This document shows, in pieces, positions 47,637-57,005 of a DNA stretch of 64,000 nucleotides; within the stretch, counting starts at the first letter, position 1, and every line of letters begins with the position of its first letter. The position numbers were made by a program, and so were the translations under genes. The notes beneath the pieces are model-generated. The model saw only the letters and a list, made by a program, of their open reading frames with translations, was not told the DNA's origin and did not search any database. The stretch comes from Flavobacterium sp. (lineage in GTDB: Bacteria > Bacteroidota > Bacteroidia > Flavobacteriales > Flavobacteriaceae), in the NCBI RefSeq assembly GCF_029945805.1, contig NZ_JAQSDH010000049.1, forward strand, positions 1 to 64,000. Direction: 5' to 3'.

Positions 47637-50321
47637 ATGAAAAAACTTTTACTTTTAGTTGTTTTTATCGTTACTGCAGGTCAAACCTTTGCCCAAAGAA
47701 ATTCCGCTTGGAAACAGTGGGACAGTAATAAAACAATAAGTTCAGAGCTCGTAAGACAAACTTCTTATTCTCAAAATCAACAATTATTGCAGTTTGACGC
47801 TGTTAGTTTTAAACAAGCGCTTGCTACTGTTTCTCAAAAATCTTCAGGTCAAGCAGGTGTTGAAATTCAATTGCCAAATATTAAAGGGGTAATGGAGAAA
47901 TTCTTAGTTTGGGAATCCTCAAACTTTGAACCGGCATTGCAAGCACAATATCCAGAAATCAGAGCTTTTGTTGGAAAAGGTATTACAGATCCTTCAGCTA
48001 CTTTAAACTTTAGTTTTGATCCAAAAGGAATTAAAACTATGGTGTTCAGAGCGGGTTCAGGTTCAGAATTTATTGAACCTTACACTAAAGATAGTTCTGT
48101 GTACGTAGTTTTTGATTCAGCAACAAGATACAAATCACAGTTGCCGTTCGTATGCAGTACAGAAGATTTCGCTACAACTGAAACCCTAGGAAGATTGGTA
48201 GATCCGAATAGTATACAATCAAGCGCTCAATCTTATAAAACAATGCGTCTTGCTTTATCGGTTACTGCAGAATACACCATTTATCACGGTGGAACTGTAG
48301 CTGGCGCATTAGCAGCAATGAATGCAACTATGGCAAGATGTAATGGCGTTTTCGAAAAAGATTTAGCGATAAAATTACTTTTAGTTAATAATACAACTAT
48401 AATTTACACAAATGCAGCGACTGATCCGTATTCTACTGAAACAGGTACTGGCGCTCCAGCAGCATGGAATGGTCAATTACAAGCTACTTTAAATAGCGTT
48501 GTGGGTGCTGCTAACTATGACATTGGACATCTTTTTGGTGCAACTGGTGGTGGTGGTAGTGCAGGCTGTATTGGTTGTGTATGTCTTGATGCTAACAAAG
48601 GAAGTGGTATAACATCGCCTGCAGACGGTATTCCTGAAGGTGATACTTTTGACATCGACTATGTTGCTCACGAAATGGGCCACCAAATGGGCGCTAACCA
48701 TACTTTTTCTCATACTACAGAAAATAATTCAGTAAACGTTGAGCCAGGTTCTGGAACAACTATTATGGCTTACGCTGGTATCGGCGGCAATGGAACAGAC
48801 ATTCAGGGAAATTCAGATGATTACTATACTTTTAGAAGTATTTCTCAAATCCAGTCCAATATGAACACTAAAACTTGTCCTGTAAGCATAAGCACTGCGA
48901 CAAGTAATCCTAGACCTGGCGTAATCACAACAGGACCTTTCACTATTCCTATAAGTACCGCTTTTAAACTTACAGGATCAGGTACTGGAACTACCGGTGA
49001 AGTATTGACTTACTGCTGGGAAGAAAATGATGATGCCACAACATCACTTGGAGCGGCATTATGCATTCCATCGCCAACTAAGACTGATGGTCCAAACTTT
49101 AGATCGCGTATACCTGTAACTTCACCTATACGCTATATGCCTCAGTTCGCTGATGTTTTAGCAGGAAACCTTACTCCAACATGGGAAGTTCTTTCTTCTG
49201 TTGCAAGAACTTTAAACTTCTCGTTAACTGTAAGAGATAATGTGCTTGGAGGTGGTCAAACTAATAGCGCTGCTACTGTTGTAAGTGTTGTTGATGCTGG
49301 TGGTGCTTTTTCAATCACAAATCCTTCAGTTAACAATACTAGCTGGTTGACCAATAGCACACAAACCCTAACTTGGAATGTTGCTGGAACAACCGGAAGC
49401 GGAATTAATACTGCGAATGTTAATATATTAATTTCTATTGATGGAGGAACCACTTTTACAACTTTATTAGCAAACACTGCGAATGATGGCTCAGAAAGCA
49501 TAACTCTTCCTGCTACACCATCTCCAAATTGTAGAATTCTAATTGAAGCTGTTGGTAATATATTCTATGCCGTTTCAAAAAATATAGCTTTGGGTTACAC
49601 TATAACCAACGCTTGTAATACTTACACTTTTTCTGGAACCATTCCTTTTGTAGATCAGGCGCCTGGTACTTATACTACTAGAACTTTAAACGTGCCCGTT
49701 GGAGGAACAATCTCTGATGTCAACGTTTTCAACAGCATTACACATACCTATCTTTCAGATGTTCAAACTGATATTAGTAGCCCACAAGATCCATCTACGT
49801 TTGTCAAATTATTTAACAGAAGTTGTGGAAATACAAGCGCTACAGTGAACTTAAAGTTCAGTGACGATGGAGCAGCAATTAACTGTGCTGGAGGAACTAC
49901 TTTACAAACGGTTATTCCTGGCGCATCGCTTGCAGCATTTAATGGCCAAAACCCGGTAGGAAACTGGACCTTTAGAGTGTACGATAATTTCACTGGCGAT
50001 ACTGGAACTATAAATTCATGGGGTATTGAAGTTTGTACTCAAACAATTACATTAGCAACACCTTCAAATCAATTAACAGATTTCTCAATCTATCCAAATC
50101 CAAACAAAGGAAACTTTACTATTCAGTTTGACACTGCAACTTCAAGCGAAATTAAGGTTAATGTTTACGACATGAGAGGCAGAACCATATTTGAAAACAA
50201 GTACTCTAATCAAGCTGTATTTAATGAAAACATTCAATTGAGCAATGCTCAATCGGGAGTGTATCTAGTTTCAGTTACTGATGGAACTAATAAGATCGTA
50301 AAGCGAATAGTTATCGAATAG
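47637..50321 (+). CDS. Secreted reprolysin-type zinc metalloprotease with P-domain and T9SS type A sorting domain
   Basis: Extracellular protease, 894 residues from MKKLLLLVVFIVTAGQTFAQ (47637); an open stretch of 33 codons upstream is not signal-like and I reject it. The zinc site is AHEMGHQMGANH with HExxH at 345-349, Met-turn TTIMAYAGIG afterwards. The prodomain starts RNSAWKQWDSNKTIS and matches that of the 28789-32094 protein in layout. A P-domain follows (about 655-800, ISDVNVFNSITHTYLSDVQT and NPVGNWTFRVYDNFTGDTGT), then a type A sorting domain (IYPNPNKGNFTIQF, VNVYDMRGRTIFEN, IVKRIVIE). Shorter than its paralogue mainly by the Fn3-like part. Followed by a terminator and a third protease gene. 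Confidence 0.93.
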   Translation: MKKLLLLVVFIVTAGQTFAQRNSAWKQWDSNKTISSELVRQTSYSQNQQLLQFDAVSFKQALATVSQKSSGQAGVEIQLPNIKGVMEKFLVWESSNFEPALQAQYPEIRAFVGKGITDPSATLNFSFDPKGIKTMVFRAGSGSEFIEPYTKDSSVYVVFDSATRYKSQLPFVCSTEDFATTETLGRLVDPNSIQSSAQSYKTMRLALSVTAEYTIYHGGTVAGALAAMNATMARCNGVFEKDLAIKLLLVNNTTIIYTNAATDPYSTETGTGAPAAWNGQLQATLNSVVGAANYDIGHLFGATGGGGSAGCIGCVCLDANKGSGITSPADGIPEGDTFDIDYVAHEMGHQMGANHTFSHTTENNSVNVEPGSGTTIMAYAGIGGNGTDIQGNSDDYYTFRSISQIQSNMNTKTCPVSISTATSNPRPGVITTGPFTIPISTAFKLTGSGTGTTGEVLTYCWEENDDATTSLGAALCIPSPTKTDGPNFRSRIPVTSPIRYMPQFADVLAGNLTPTWEVLSSVARTLNFSLTVRDNVLGGGQTNSAATVVSVVDAGGAFSITNPSVNNTSWLTNSTQTLTWNVAGTTGSGINTANVNILISIDGGTTFTTLLANTANDGSESITLPATPSPNCRILIEAVGNIFYAVSKNIALGYTITNACNTYTFSGTIPFVDQAPGTYTTRTLNVPVGGTISDVNVFNSITHTYLSDVQTDISSPQDPSTFVKLFNRSCGNTSATVNLKFSDDGAAINCAGGTTLQTVIPGASLAAFNGQNPVGNWTFRVYDNFTGDTGTINSWGIEVCTQTITLATPSNQLTDFSIYPNPNKGNFTIQFDTATSSEIKVNVYDMRGRTIFENKYSNQAVFNENIQLSNAQSGVYLVSVTDGTNKIVKRIVIE

Positions 50322-50342
50322 TTATTTGACAATTAAACAGTT

Positions 50343-50378
50343 AAAAAGGGAAATCTTATGAAGATTTCCCTTTTTTTT
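50343..50378 (+). terminator. Terminator after the second reprolysin-type protease gene
   Basis: AAAAAGGGAAATCTT (50343-50357) pairs with AAGATTTCCCTTTTT around a 3-base loop, followed by more T. Confidence 0.9.
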
Positions 50379-50411
50379 GTATAAAAAAGTTCATAATATC
50401 AAACATTTGAT

Positions 50412-50419
50412 TAAATTTG
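50412..50419 (+). promoter_or_regulatory. Candidate -7 element for the M43-type protease gene
   Basis: TAAATTTG is a perfect match about 29 bases before the start codon, but no TTG -33 element is seen. Confidence 0.4.
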
Positions 50420-50447
50420 AAATCTTATAAAATTTAATACCACCAAG

Positions 50448-51755
50448 ATGAAATTAAAATTACTTTTCCTACTACTTATTTTTCAATTTAGTTTTGCCCA
50501 ACAAAGAACTTGTGGCGCCGAACAACAAATGGAAATAATAATGAACAACCCTGTTCAAAGACAAGCTTATATTGAGCAACAAAATAAGTTTGAAATTGAA
50601 TTGCAAAGATTAGAAGCTAATAGCGCTAGAAATGCAAATGCTGTAATCAGAATACCTGTTGCCGTGCATTATCCCTCTGCTGGTGCTGTAACAGAAACTG
50701 TTAAAACTTGTTTAAGAAATTTAGCGCAAAGACAAGTAAACATCTTAAATGCCGATTATAACGGAACCAATACTGACATCTCTAATTGGGCTTCAGTAAG
50801 CGGAAATTATCCTGAAACAAATACGGGAAGTTTGAATGTACAGTTTGTAATAGCGACAGAAAACCATCCAGCCGGTACAGGATTGAATAATGGTGATTTA
50901 GCAGTAACCTTTGGAACCGATTTTCTAACCGCTGGAAACATAAGCTGTACTGATGGCTGTAACGAGGATGCTACTTGGAGTGGCTATATGAATTTAGTAG
51001 TTAAAAATATCGCTGGTGGAATTCTCGGCTTCTCACCGGTTGGCGGAACACCTGCAACAGGTAAAACGGTTGTTATAGATAACAATGCTTTTGGAGCATC
51101 TTTAGGTGGAAGCACTCCTAACTGTGCTGGCTTTGTACCCGGCGCACCTTATAATAAAGGAAGAACATTAACCCATGAGTTAGGACATTTTTTTAACTTA
51201 AATCACACTTTCGCAGGTTGTGACGGAGCAAATTGTGCTTCATCTGGCGATAGAGTTTGTGACACACCGTCTACCAATCAACCACGCTATGATTGTAATG
51301 ATGCTTCGCTCCCACCAGATCCTAATGTTTCTGGAAATCCCGCTGTAACAACTTGTGGCTATCTTCAACTAACCATGAATTACATGGATTATGTCCAAGA
51401 TTCGTGCATGTATATGTTTACCGCTGGTCAAGCAGCTAGAATGCAAGCTTGGTATAATACAATTGCCAGTCAATTTACCACAACCGCTTTGGCAAATGAT
51501 GCGTTTTTACAAAAAGAATTCAGCATATACCCAAATCCAAACAACGGTACTTTCACCATAGAATTCAAAGAATTGGCCAATAGCTTTTCTGTTGAAGTAT
51601 TTGATATTTCAGGAAAAATAATCTACGAAAACAATTACGACCAATCGGCTAATCTTATTCAAGAAATCAATTTAAACAAACCTGCTAGCGGCGTTTATTT
51701 CGTAAACATCAAGAGCGATAAAGGCCTTGTAACTAAGAAATTGATTGTTCAATAA
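50448..51755 (+). CDS. Secreted pappalysin-type (M43-like) zinc metalloprotease with T9SS type A sorting domain
   Basis: Extracellular protease of 435 residues (signal MKLKLLFLLLIFQFSFAQ). The zinc site is RTLTHELGHFFNLNH, HExxH at 243-247 with the third His at 253, and the Met-turn is NYMDYVQDSCMYMFT near 310, typical of M43B/ulilysin-like metzincins. Cysteines around CDGANCASSGDRVCDTP and CGYLQ probably form disulfides. The type A sorting domain is at the end (SIYPNPNNGTFTIEF, VEVFDISGKIIYEN, TKKLIVQ). A terminator separates it from the reprolysin-type gene before it, so the two are probably separately transcribed. Confidence 0.92.
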   Translation: MKLKLLFLLLIFQFSFAQQRTCGAEQQMEIIMNNPVQRQAYIEQQNKFEIELQRLEANSARNANAVIRIPVAVHYPSAGAVTETVKTCLRNLAQRQVNILNADYNGTNTDISNWASVSGNYPETNTGSLNVQFVIATENHPAGTGLNNGDLAVTFGTDFLTAGNISCTDGCNEDATWSGYMNLVVKNIAGGILGFSPVGGTPATGKTVVIDNNAFGASLGGSTPNCAGFVPGAPYNKGRTLTHELGHFFNLNHTFAGCDGANCASSGDRVCDTPSTNQPRYDCNDASLPPDPNVSGNPAVTTCGYLQLTMNYMDYVQDSCMYMFTAGQAARMQAWYNTIASQFTTTALANDAFLQKEFSIYPNPNNGTFTIEFKELANSFSVEVFDISGKIIYENNYDQSANLIQEINLNKPASGVYFVNIKSDKGLVTKKLIVQ

Positions 51756-51773
51756 ATTCAGAAGTATATCTAT

Positions 51774-51837
51774 AAAAAAAGCCCTTTCATTAATGAACAT
51801 GCCCCAAAAAGTTAGACACTATTTGGGGCTTTTTTTA
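51774..51837. terminator. Composite terminator with an IS-end-like insert
   Basis: GCCCCAAA (51801-51808) pairs with TTTGGGGC (51822-51829) and T-runs follow. An outer pair AAAAAAAGCCC / GGGCTTTTTTT also exists. The first half reads GCCCTTTCATTAATGAA as if its natural partner AAAGGGC had been replaced. The inserted CCCCAAAAAGTTAGACAC resembles the ends of IS3-type elements. Confidence 0.6.
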
Positions 51838-52506
51838 TTTACCGTTAAAACTATTCATTGTTTCGTTTAGTCCTGCTAAAGCAAACGATTCTACAATTTG
51901 CTTACCCAATTCAAATCGTTCCGGAAGTTTTTCTTTTTCGACAGCATTCCATTCGCCAAGAACATAATCGATCTGCTGTCCTTTTTTGAATTCATCACTA
52001 ATTCCAAAACGGAATCTAGGATATTCTGAAGTATTTAAAAGCAACTGAATGTTTTTCAATCCGTTGTGTCCGCCATCTGTTCCTTTTCCTTTTATTCGAA
52101 TAGTGCCAAAAGCCAAGTTCAAATCATCCGTAATGATCAGAAGATTTTCTTTGCTAATATTTTCTTTTTGCATCCAATATTGAACGGCCTTCCCACTGAG
52201 ATTCATATACGTATTCGGCTTAAGTAGGATTAACTTTCTTCCCTTAATACTGATTTCTGCAACTACACCCAACTTTGCCGTTTCAAAAGAAACACCGTGT
52301 TTGGATGCAATATAATCGAGGACTTTAAACCCAATATTATGGCGTGTATTTACATATTCACCTCCAATATTACCCAGACCGACGATAAGGAATTTTTTAC
52401 TCACTTCTTCTATAGTATTTTTTTGGTGTTCCTCACTCTCCAATATCATTTCTACTGATTGTTCAGAGCTAGGATTTGTTTTAAACAACTTCTTAATCCA
52501 ATTCAT
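51835..52506 (-). CDS. pth: Peptidyl-tRNA hydrolase
   Basis: Releases tRNA from prematurely dropped peptidyl-tRNA. From MNWIKKLFKTNPSSE (52506) it has 223 residues. A longer frame to 52608 overlaps rplY and is rejected. The Pth core starts at about 38: FLIVGLGNIGGEYVNTRHNIGF (with the catalytic His in TRHN in two parts), LLKPNTYMNLSGKAV, ITDDLNLAFGTIRIKGKGTDGGHNGLKNIQ (catalytic Asp and the GGHNGL loop). The 37-residue N-terminal extension before the core is longer than usual for the family. A perfect -7 element ends 4 bases before the start codon. Confidence 0.95.
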   Translation of the reverse strand: MNWIKKLFKTNPSSEQSVEMILESEEHQKNTIEEVSKKFLIVGLGNIGGEYVNTRHNIGFKVLDYIASKHGVSFETAKLGVVAEISIKGRKLILLKPNTYMNLSGKAVQYWMQKENISKENLLIITDDLNLAFGTIRIKGKGTDGGHNGLKNIQLLLNTSEYPRFRFGISDEFKKGQQIDYVLGEWNAVEKEKLPERFELGKQIVESFALAGLNETMNSFNGK

Positions 52507-52510
52507 TCTG

Positions 52511-52518
52511 CAAAAGTA
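52511..52518 (-). promoter_or_regulatory. -7 element immediately before pth
   Basis: On the minus strand TACTTTTG ends 4 bases before the pth ATG, the same geometry as at bioF. A hairpin after rplY lies just upstream, so pth may have its own, possibly leaderless, transcript. Confidence 0.45.
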
Positions 52519-52535
52519 AACTAATTTGATTGCAT

Positions 52536-52564
52536 AAAAAAAGCACCAGTAAACTGATGCTTTT
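52536..52564 (-). terminator. Terminator or attenuator between rplY and pth
   Basis: AAAAGCACCAGT (52539-52550) pairs with ACTGATGCTTTT (52553-52564) with one G-U pair and a 2-base loop. On the minus strand it ends in a T-run. Confidence 0.8.
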
Positions 52565-52585
52565 CTATTATGGAAAAATAAAGAC

Positions 52586-53191
52586 TTATTTTTTCTTTTT
52601 CGCTCCACCTTTTTCGGCTTTTGCTGCTTCTTGAGCCGCTTTCATAGCAGCACGTGAAATCTTCACTTGAGCTACAACCGTATTGTCTGGGTGCATTAAT
52701 TTAAAGTTATTTGTAGGCAACTTAGTTACATACAATTTGTTTCCCATTTGCATTTCAGAAATATTTGCTTCAACAAAATCAGGTAGATTTTTTGGCAAAG
52801 CTTTCACTTTTAATCTACGTTGGTTCAAGTTCAAAACACCTCCTAAAAGTACACCTGGAGAAGTTCCAGTTACTTTAACAGGCACTTCCATAATAATTTC
52901 TTTGTTGTCATCCAATTGGAAAAAATCAATGTGGTTGATTCTGTCAGAAACTGGGTGAAACTGAATGTCTTGCAAAACGGCATTGGTAGTTTTTCCATCC
53001 AAATCAATCACAACGGTGTGTGCGTTTGGAGTGTAAACCAAAGTTTTGAATGCTTTTTCTTCTGCTGCAAAATGAATTGGTTGACTTCCTCCGTAAATAA
53101 CGCAAGGAACCATTCCAGCATTACGTACCGCTTTAGTCGCAACCTTGCCTACGCTTTCTCTTTGTGATCCTTTAATTGTAATCGATTTCAT
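52586..53191 (-). CDS. rplY: 50S ribosomal protein L25, long (Ctc/TL5) form
   Basis: Binds 5S rRNA in the large ribosomal subunit. The 201 residues have the N-terminal L25 domain ([52 protein letters not shown]) and the C-terminal TL5 beta domain ([42 protein letters not shown] in parts). The end is Lys/Ala-rich and probably flexible. It lies between prs and pth on the same strand, a common bacteroidetes order. Confidence 0.96.
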   Translation of the reverse strand: MKSITIKGSQRESVGKVATKAVRNAGMVPCVIYGGSQPIHFAAEEKAFKTLVYTPNAHTVVIDLDGKTTNAVLQDIQFHPVSDRINHIDFFQLDDNKEIIMEVPVKVTGTSPGVLLGGVLNLNQRRLKVKALPKNLPDFVEANISEMQMGNKLYVTKLPTNNFKLMHPDNTVVAQVKISRAAMKAAQEAAKAEKGGAKKKK

Positions 53192-53225
53192 TGTAAATAT
53201 ATATAATTAATAAAAAATACTTAAT

Positions 53226-53335
53226 TGATAATTAACAATTAATAATTGATAATTATTTGGGCGTGTCCCTTTCGGGCCAGGCTTTCCGCAGTATCTTTTT
53301 TTTCAAAAAAGGATACTTGCTCCAATCCTTCACGC
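53226..53335. repeat. Interspersed repeat, copy 3, with an AT-rich word
   Basis: Between rplY and prs. 53226-53250 is an ATAATTAACAATTAATAATTG word like that before atpC. From 53259 comes GGGCGTGTCCC, then CTTTCCGCAGTATCTTTT and AAAAAAGGATACTTGCTCCA, which match the shoulders of the 2.7 kb and 28.6 kb repeats. The stem here is just a T-run against an A-run. Confidence 0.6.
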
Positions 53336-53408
53336 AATTTATTTAAAACTTCAACTCTAACTTTTTATTGAAGCTTTTTTTCTTTCCTCTTGCTTCTTTC
53401 TTCTGATT

Positions 53409-54350
53409 TTACATCAAAAACTTTCCGCTTATGGAATTGTTGTGTTGCACCATATTCATTACTTCTGCAAAAAGAGGCGCACAACTCACTACTCTTATTT
53501 TATTAGATTCTTTCTTTAACGGAATGGAATCGGTAACAATTAATTCCAATAGTTTAGAGTTCTCCAGTTTTTCATAAGCATCACCCGAAAGTATGGCATG
53601 AGTACAAATAGCTCTCACACTCAATGCGCCTTTTTCAATCATCAAATCAGCCGCTTTAGCCAATGTTCCTCCCGTATCCACCATGTCATCAACCAAAATC
53701 ACATTTCTTCCTTTCACGTCACCAATCAATTCCATGGTGTCAATTACATTGGCCGTTTTTCTTTGCTTGTAGCAAATTACCACATCCGATTCTAAAAACT
53801 TAGAATACGCATACGCTCTTTTTGAACCTCCCATATCTGGAGAAGCGATGGTTAAATTGTCTAATTGCAGACTTTTAACATATGGCAAAAATATCGTCGA
53901 GGCAAACAAATGATCGACTGGCATTTCAAAGAACCCTTGAATCTGATCCGCATGTAAATCCATGGTCATGATTCGAGTTGCTCCAGCCGTTTCCAATAGT
54001 TTTGCTATTAGTTTTGCTCCAATCGGAACTCTAGGCTTGTCTTTTCGATCTTGTCTTGCATAACCAAAATACGGAATTACGGGAGTAATGTGTCGTGCCG
54101 ATGCTCTTTTAGCAGCATCAATCATTAACAAAAGTTCCATTAAATTATCTGCTGTTGGAAATGTAGAGCAGACAATAAAAACGCGCAATCCTCTTATTGA
54201 TTCTTCAAAAGAAGGTTGAAATTCGCCATCACTAAATTTTGAGAACGTAACTTTGCCCAACGGAACTCCATAGTTTTCAGCTATTTGTTCCGCGAGATGG
54301 ACGCTTTGTGAACACGCAAATATCTTTGCTTCTGGTTCTAGATGCGACAT
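53409..54350 (-). CDS. prs: Ribose-phosphate pyrophosphokinase
   Basis: Makes PRPP from ribose 5-phosphate and ATP for nucleotides, His and Trp. The 313 residues show FSDGEFQPSFEESIRG near 40, PYFGYARQDRKDKPR near 97, the HADQIQGFF loop near 133 and the PRPP-binding loop VILVDDMVDTGGTL near 215. Complete. On the minus strand TAAATTTG (complement of 54470-54477) is a perfect -7 element about 120 bases upstream. That would give a long leader. Confidence 0.97.
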   Translation of the reverse strand: MSHLEPEAKIFACSQSVHLAEQIAENYGVPLGKVTFSKFSDGEFQPSFEESIRGLRVFIVCSTFPTADNLMELLLMIDAAKRASARHITPVIPYFGYARQDRKDKPRVPIGAKLIAKLLETAGATRIMTMDLHADQIQGFFEMPVDHLFASTIFLPYVKSLQLDNLTIASPDMGGSKRAYAYSKFLESDVVICYKQRKTANVIDTMELIGDVKGRNVILVDDMVDTGGTLAKAADLMIEKGALSVRAICTHAILSGDAYEKLENSKLLELIVTDSIPLKKESNKIRVVSCAPLFAEVMNMVQHNNSISGKFLM

Positions 54351-54542
54351 TGTAATTTGTTGTTTTTATCCGATGCGCTCAGTACAATTTTGCTCTCTTT
54401 TTCTCAAAAGCTGACTGTATTAATTGCCTCGAATGTAGTTAGTTAGTTGTGTGCCGTTTTACCGAGGTGCAAATTTAGAAATTAAATCTAACTCTGAAAG
54501 GATATTTTCGAGTATTTTTTTAGAAAATGATATTTAATTTTT

Positions 54543-54550
54543 TACATTTG
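54543..54550 (+). promoter_or_regulatory. -7 element of the tRNA-Leu gene
   Basis: TACATTTG is a perfect match about 78 bases before the mature 5' end. No TTG is seen at -33. The 54351-54628 gap otherwise holds only this and the divergent prs promoter. Confidence 0.5.
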
Positions 54551-54628
54551 CACCGTGTTTAAAAATAACCAACGGTTTCGTTGCTTATTTTTCGCGATAA
54601 ATCAACTGTTGTTGGTTTGGTCTCCTAA

Positions 54629-54708
54629 GCCCGGATGGCGGAATTGGTAGACGCGCTGGTCTCAAACACCTGTGGGCAACCGTGCGGGTTCAAGTCCCGC
54701 TCCGGGTA
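54629..54708 (+). tRNA. tRNA-Leu (anticodon CAA)
   Basis: A full cloverleaf can be drawn: acceptor GCCCGGA with TCCGGGT, D-arm GCGGAATTGGTAGACGC, anticodon loop CTCAAAC giving CAA (reads UUG), a variable arm of class II type (GTGGGCAACCGTGC region) and T-arm GCGGG-TTCAAGT-CCCGC. The discriminator is A at 54708. The 3' CCA is not encoded, so it must be added. One mismatched pair lies in the anticodon stem. Confidence 0.95.
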
Positions 54709-54709
54709 C

Positions 54710-54740
54710 AAAAGCTTCTCTGAAAAGAGGAGCTTTTTTT
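54710..54740 (+). terminator. Terminator of the tRNA-Leu gene
   Basis: AAAAGCTTCTC (54710-54720) pairs with GAGGAGCTTTT with one G-U pair, followed by a T-run. Confidence 0.88.
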
Positions 54741-54783
54741 GTACGTATTTTTTATTGGTGTAAAAAAGAATTATAGACTAGAT

Positions 54784-54834
54784 AGCCCCGACAGGAGCAA
54801 GCTACCATGTAGCGCGGATGGCGGGAAGATGGTT
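54784..54834. repeat. 52-bp interspersed repeat, forward copy
   Basis: AGCCCCGACAGGAGCAAGCT then ACCATGTAGCGCGGATGGCG and GGAAGATGGTT. It matches the reverse copy at 12436-12487, including the GCTAC/GTAGC hairpin. It sits between the tRNA terminator and the end of mgtE. Confidence 0.75.
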
Positions 54835-54873
54835 GTAAAGAAGCACAAAGTGCCGCTTCAAATAAAAAAAGAA

Positions 54874-56223
54874 TTAATAGCCCAAAACCATACGCGCAAT
54901 TCCGAAATATATCATAATTCCGAAGACGTCATTGGTAGTAGTAATAAAGGGCCCTGTTGCAATAGCCGGGTCAATTTTGTTTTTATGTAGAAACAACGGC
55001 ACTAAAGTCCCAAGCAAGGCGGCAAAAAGAATTACAACCACTAGAGAAATAGAAATAGCAAGTCCAACTAAATACTCGCCGTACATCAACGAATGGTATA
55101 AAAACAAGAAGGCGGAAATAATTATTCCGGAAATCATCGCAACTGTTATTTCCTTTGTCAAATATTTTTTACTGAATTCTTTTAACGAACCATTAGCTAA
55201 CCCTTGAACCACAATAGCTGATGCCTGTACACCAATATTTCCAGCGGTTGCCGAAAGCAAGGGAACAAAAATTATTAACGTTGAATATTGTTGCACTGAA
55301 GTTTGGTTGTCTTTTAGTACTAAAGAGGCAATTAGCTCAATGACCATTCCAATTAAAAGCCAAGGCAACCGTGCTTTAATCATTTCGAAAACGCTGTCGC
55401 CTGCTTCAATATCCTGGCTAATACCAGCCGCCATTTGGTAATCCTTATCGGCTTCTTCTTTAATTACGTCTACGATATCATCAATAGTAACACGGCCCAC
55501 TAGTCTTCCCATTTCATCCACTACCGGAATCGCTTCCAAGTCGTAACGCTGCATGATTCGGGCAACTTCTGTATTTGGAGTATCTACTTTTACAGAATCC
55601 ACCTTTTTAATGTAAACCTCACTTATAGGGGTTTTGGTAGAGGTAGTCAACAAATCTTTAAGTGATAATCTTCCTTTCAGCCTGTTTTCATCATCTACAA
55701 CGTAAATCGAATGTACTCTTGTAACATGTTCGGCCTGCATTCTCATTTCTTTCACACACGTAAGAACGTTCCAGTTTTCATTCACCTTCACCATTTCTTT
55801 CCCCATCAAACCTCCGGCGGTATCCTCGTTGTAGCGCAACAAATCAACAATGTCTTTCGCGTGTTCAACATCTTCAAGTTCAGAGATTACTTCTTCTTTC
55901 TTACTTTGAGAAAGTTCGGAAATAATATCGGCAGCATCATCGGTATCTAATTCATCTAACTCTTCAGCAATTTCTTTAGCCGAAAGACCTCGCAGTATTT
56001 TTTCACGGACGTCACCTTCTAATTCAAGTAGAATTTCAGCCGTAATTTCACTATCTAAAATCTTGAAAATATAAATAGCATTATCAATATCCAATTCGTC
56101 AAAAATCTCAGCAATATCAGCATGGTGCATGTCATTCAACAAAACGAATAATGCGGGATCGTCGTTTTTCTGAATGAGTAGCTCAATCTGCTCTACAAGT
56201 TCTTTGCTGATTTTAAACTGCAT
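54874..56223 (-). CDS. mgtE: Magnesium transporter MgtE
   Basis: Inner-membrane Mg2+ channel gated by its own cytoplasmic domain. The 449 residues have the acidic N-domain ([44 protein letters not shown]), a CBS pair (about 135-255, [22 protein letters not shown] and [16 protein letters not shown]) and five transmembrane segments from about 285, with the pore signature [21 protein letters not shown]. It ends [20 protein letters not shown]. The start overlaps the rsmA stop by 11 bases, so the two genes are co-translated or at least co-transcribed. Confidence 0.97.
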   Translation of the reverse strand: MQFKISKELVEQIELLIQKNDDPALFVLLNDMHHADIAEIFDELDIDNAIYIFKILDSEITAEILLELEGDVREKILRGLSAKEIAEELDELDTDDAADIISELSQSKKEEVISELEDVEHAKDIVDLLRYNEDTAGGLMGKEMVKVNENWNVLTCVKEMRMQAEHVTRVHSIYVVDDENRLKGRLSLKDLLTTSTKTPISEVYIKKVDSVKVDTPNTEVARIMQRYDLEAIPVVDEMGRLVGRVTIDDIVDVIKEEADKDYQMAAGISQDIEAGDSVFEMIKARLPWLLIGMVIELIASLVLKDNQTSVQQYSTLIIFVPLLSATAGNIGVQASAIVVQGLANGSLKEFSKKYLTKEITVAMISGIIISAFLFLYHSLMYGEYLVGLAISISLVVVILFAALLGTLVPLFLHKNKIDPAIATGPFITTTNDVFGIMIYFGIARMVLGY

Positions 56224-56992
56224 TGGCCTCTATTTTTTGAGTAAGTTCAATGAATTGGTCAACCGTGAGTTGCTCCGGTCGGAGGTCAAAGATAGTATCT
56301 TCTTTTAAATTATCCGAAAGGTTAAACGATTTTAAACTATTTCGTAATGTCTTACGCCGCTGTTGAAATCCAGTTTTCACGACAGAAAAGAATAATTTTT
56401 CATTGCAAGGCAACGTGAAGTTTTCTCTTCTTCTTAATCTTAAAACGCCTGAATTTACTTTTGGTGGCGGATTAAAAACTTCGGGTGAAACGGTAAATAA
56501 ATATTCCGCCTCGTAAAACGCTTGAACCAAAACTGAAAGTATTCCGTAGGTTTTAGTGCCTTTCTTTTCGCAAATTCTTTCGGCTACTTCTTTTTGAAAC
56601 ATCCCCGAAAACTCAGGAACTTGATGACGCAGCTCCAAACATTTGAATACAATTTGAGACGAAATATTATACGGAAAATTGCCAATAATTGCAAAAGGCT
56701 TTCCTTCAAAAACTTCGTTGATATTGTATCTTAGAAAATCTTGCGAAATAATTTTACCGTGTAATTTTGGATAATGCACATTCAAATATTCAACCGAATC
56801 CCTATCAATTTCGATAACATACATTTCAGTAGGTTTGTCCAAAAGATATTTGGTCAAAACACCCATTCCGGGACCAATTTCTAAAGTAATGTCGTACCCT
56901 TCATAGTTTAAGGTATCCGCTATGTTTTTGGCAATCGATTCATCCGTTAGGAAATGTTGCCCCAGATGTTTTTTTGCTCTTACGTCTTTCAT
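56213..56992 (-). CDS. rsmA: 16S rRNA dimethyladenosine transferase
   Basis: Dimethylates two adjacent adenines near the 3' end of 16S rRNA. I use the start [15 protein letters not shown] at 56992 (259 residues). An earlier ATG at 57010 lies inside a palindromic repeat, so the six extra codons are probably not native. Motifs: [23 protein letters not shown]-binding [15 protein letters not shown], and the catalytic [15 protein letters not shown] (NxPY in the family). The C-terminal small domain is intact. It overlaps mgtE by 11 bases; upstream the GIY-YIG element interrupts the run. Confidence 0.95.
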   Translation of the reverse strand: MKDVRAKKHLGQHFLTDESIAKNIADTLNYEGYDITLEIGPGMGVLTKYLLDKPTEMYVIEIDRDSVEYLNVHYPKLHGKIISQDFLRYNINEVFEGKPFAIIGNFPYNISSQIVFKCLELRHQVPEFSGMFQKEVAERICEKKGTKTYGILSVLVQAFYEAEYLFTVSPEVFNPPPKVNSGVLRLRRRENFTLPCNEKLFFSVVKTGFQQRRKTLRNSLKSFNLSDNLKEDTIFDLRPEQLTVDQFIELTQKIEANAV

Positions 56993-57005
56993 TGTATCCG
57001 CTTTT

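Noticed and set aside
52507..52608. N-terminal extension of pth
   Set aside because: It overlaps the end of rplY and the hairpin between the genes, and a promoter element lies directly before the later start.
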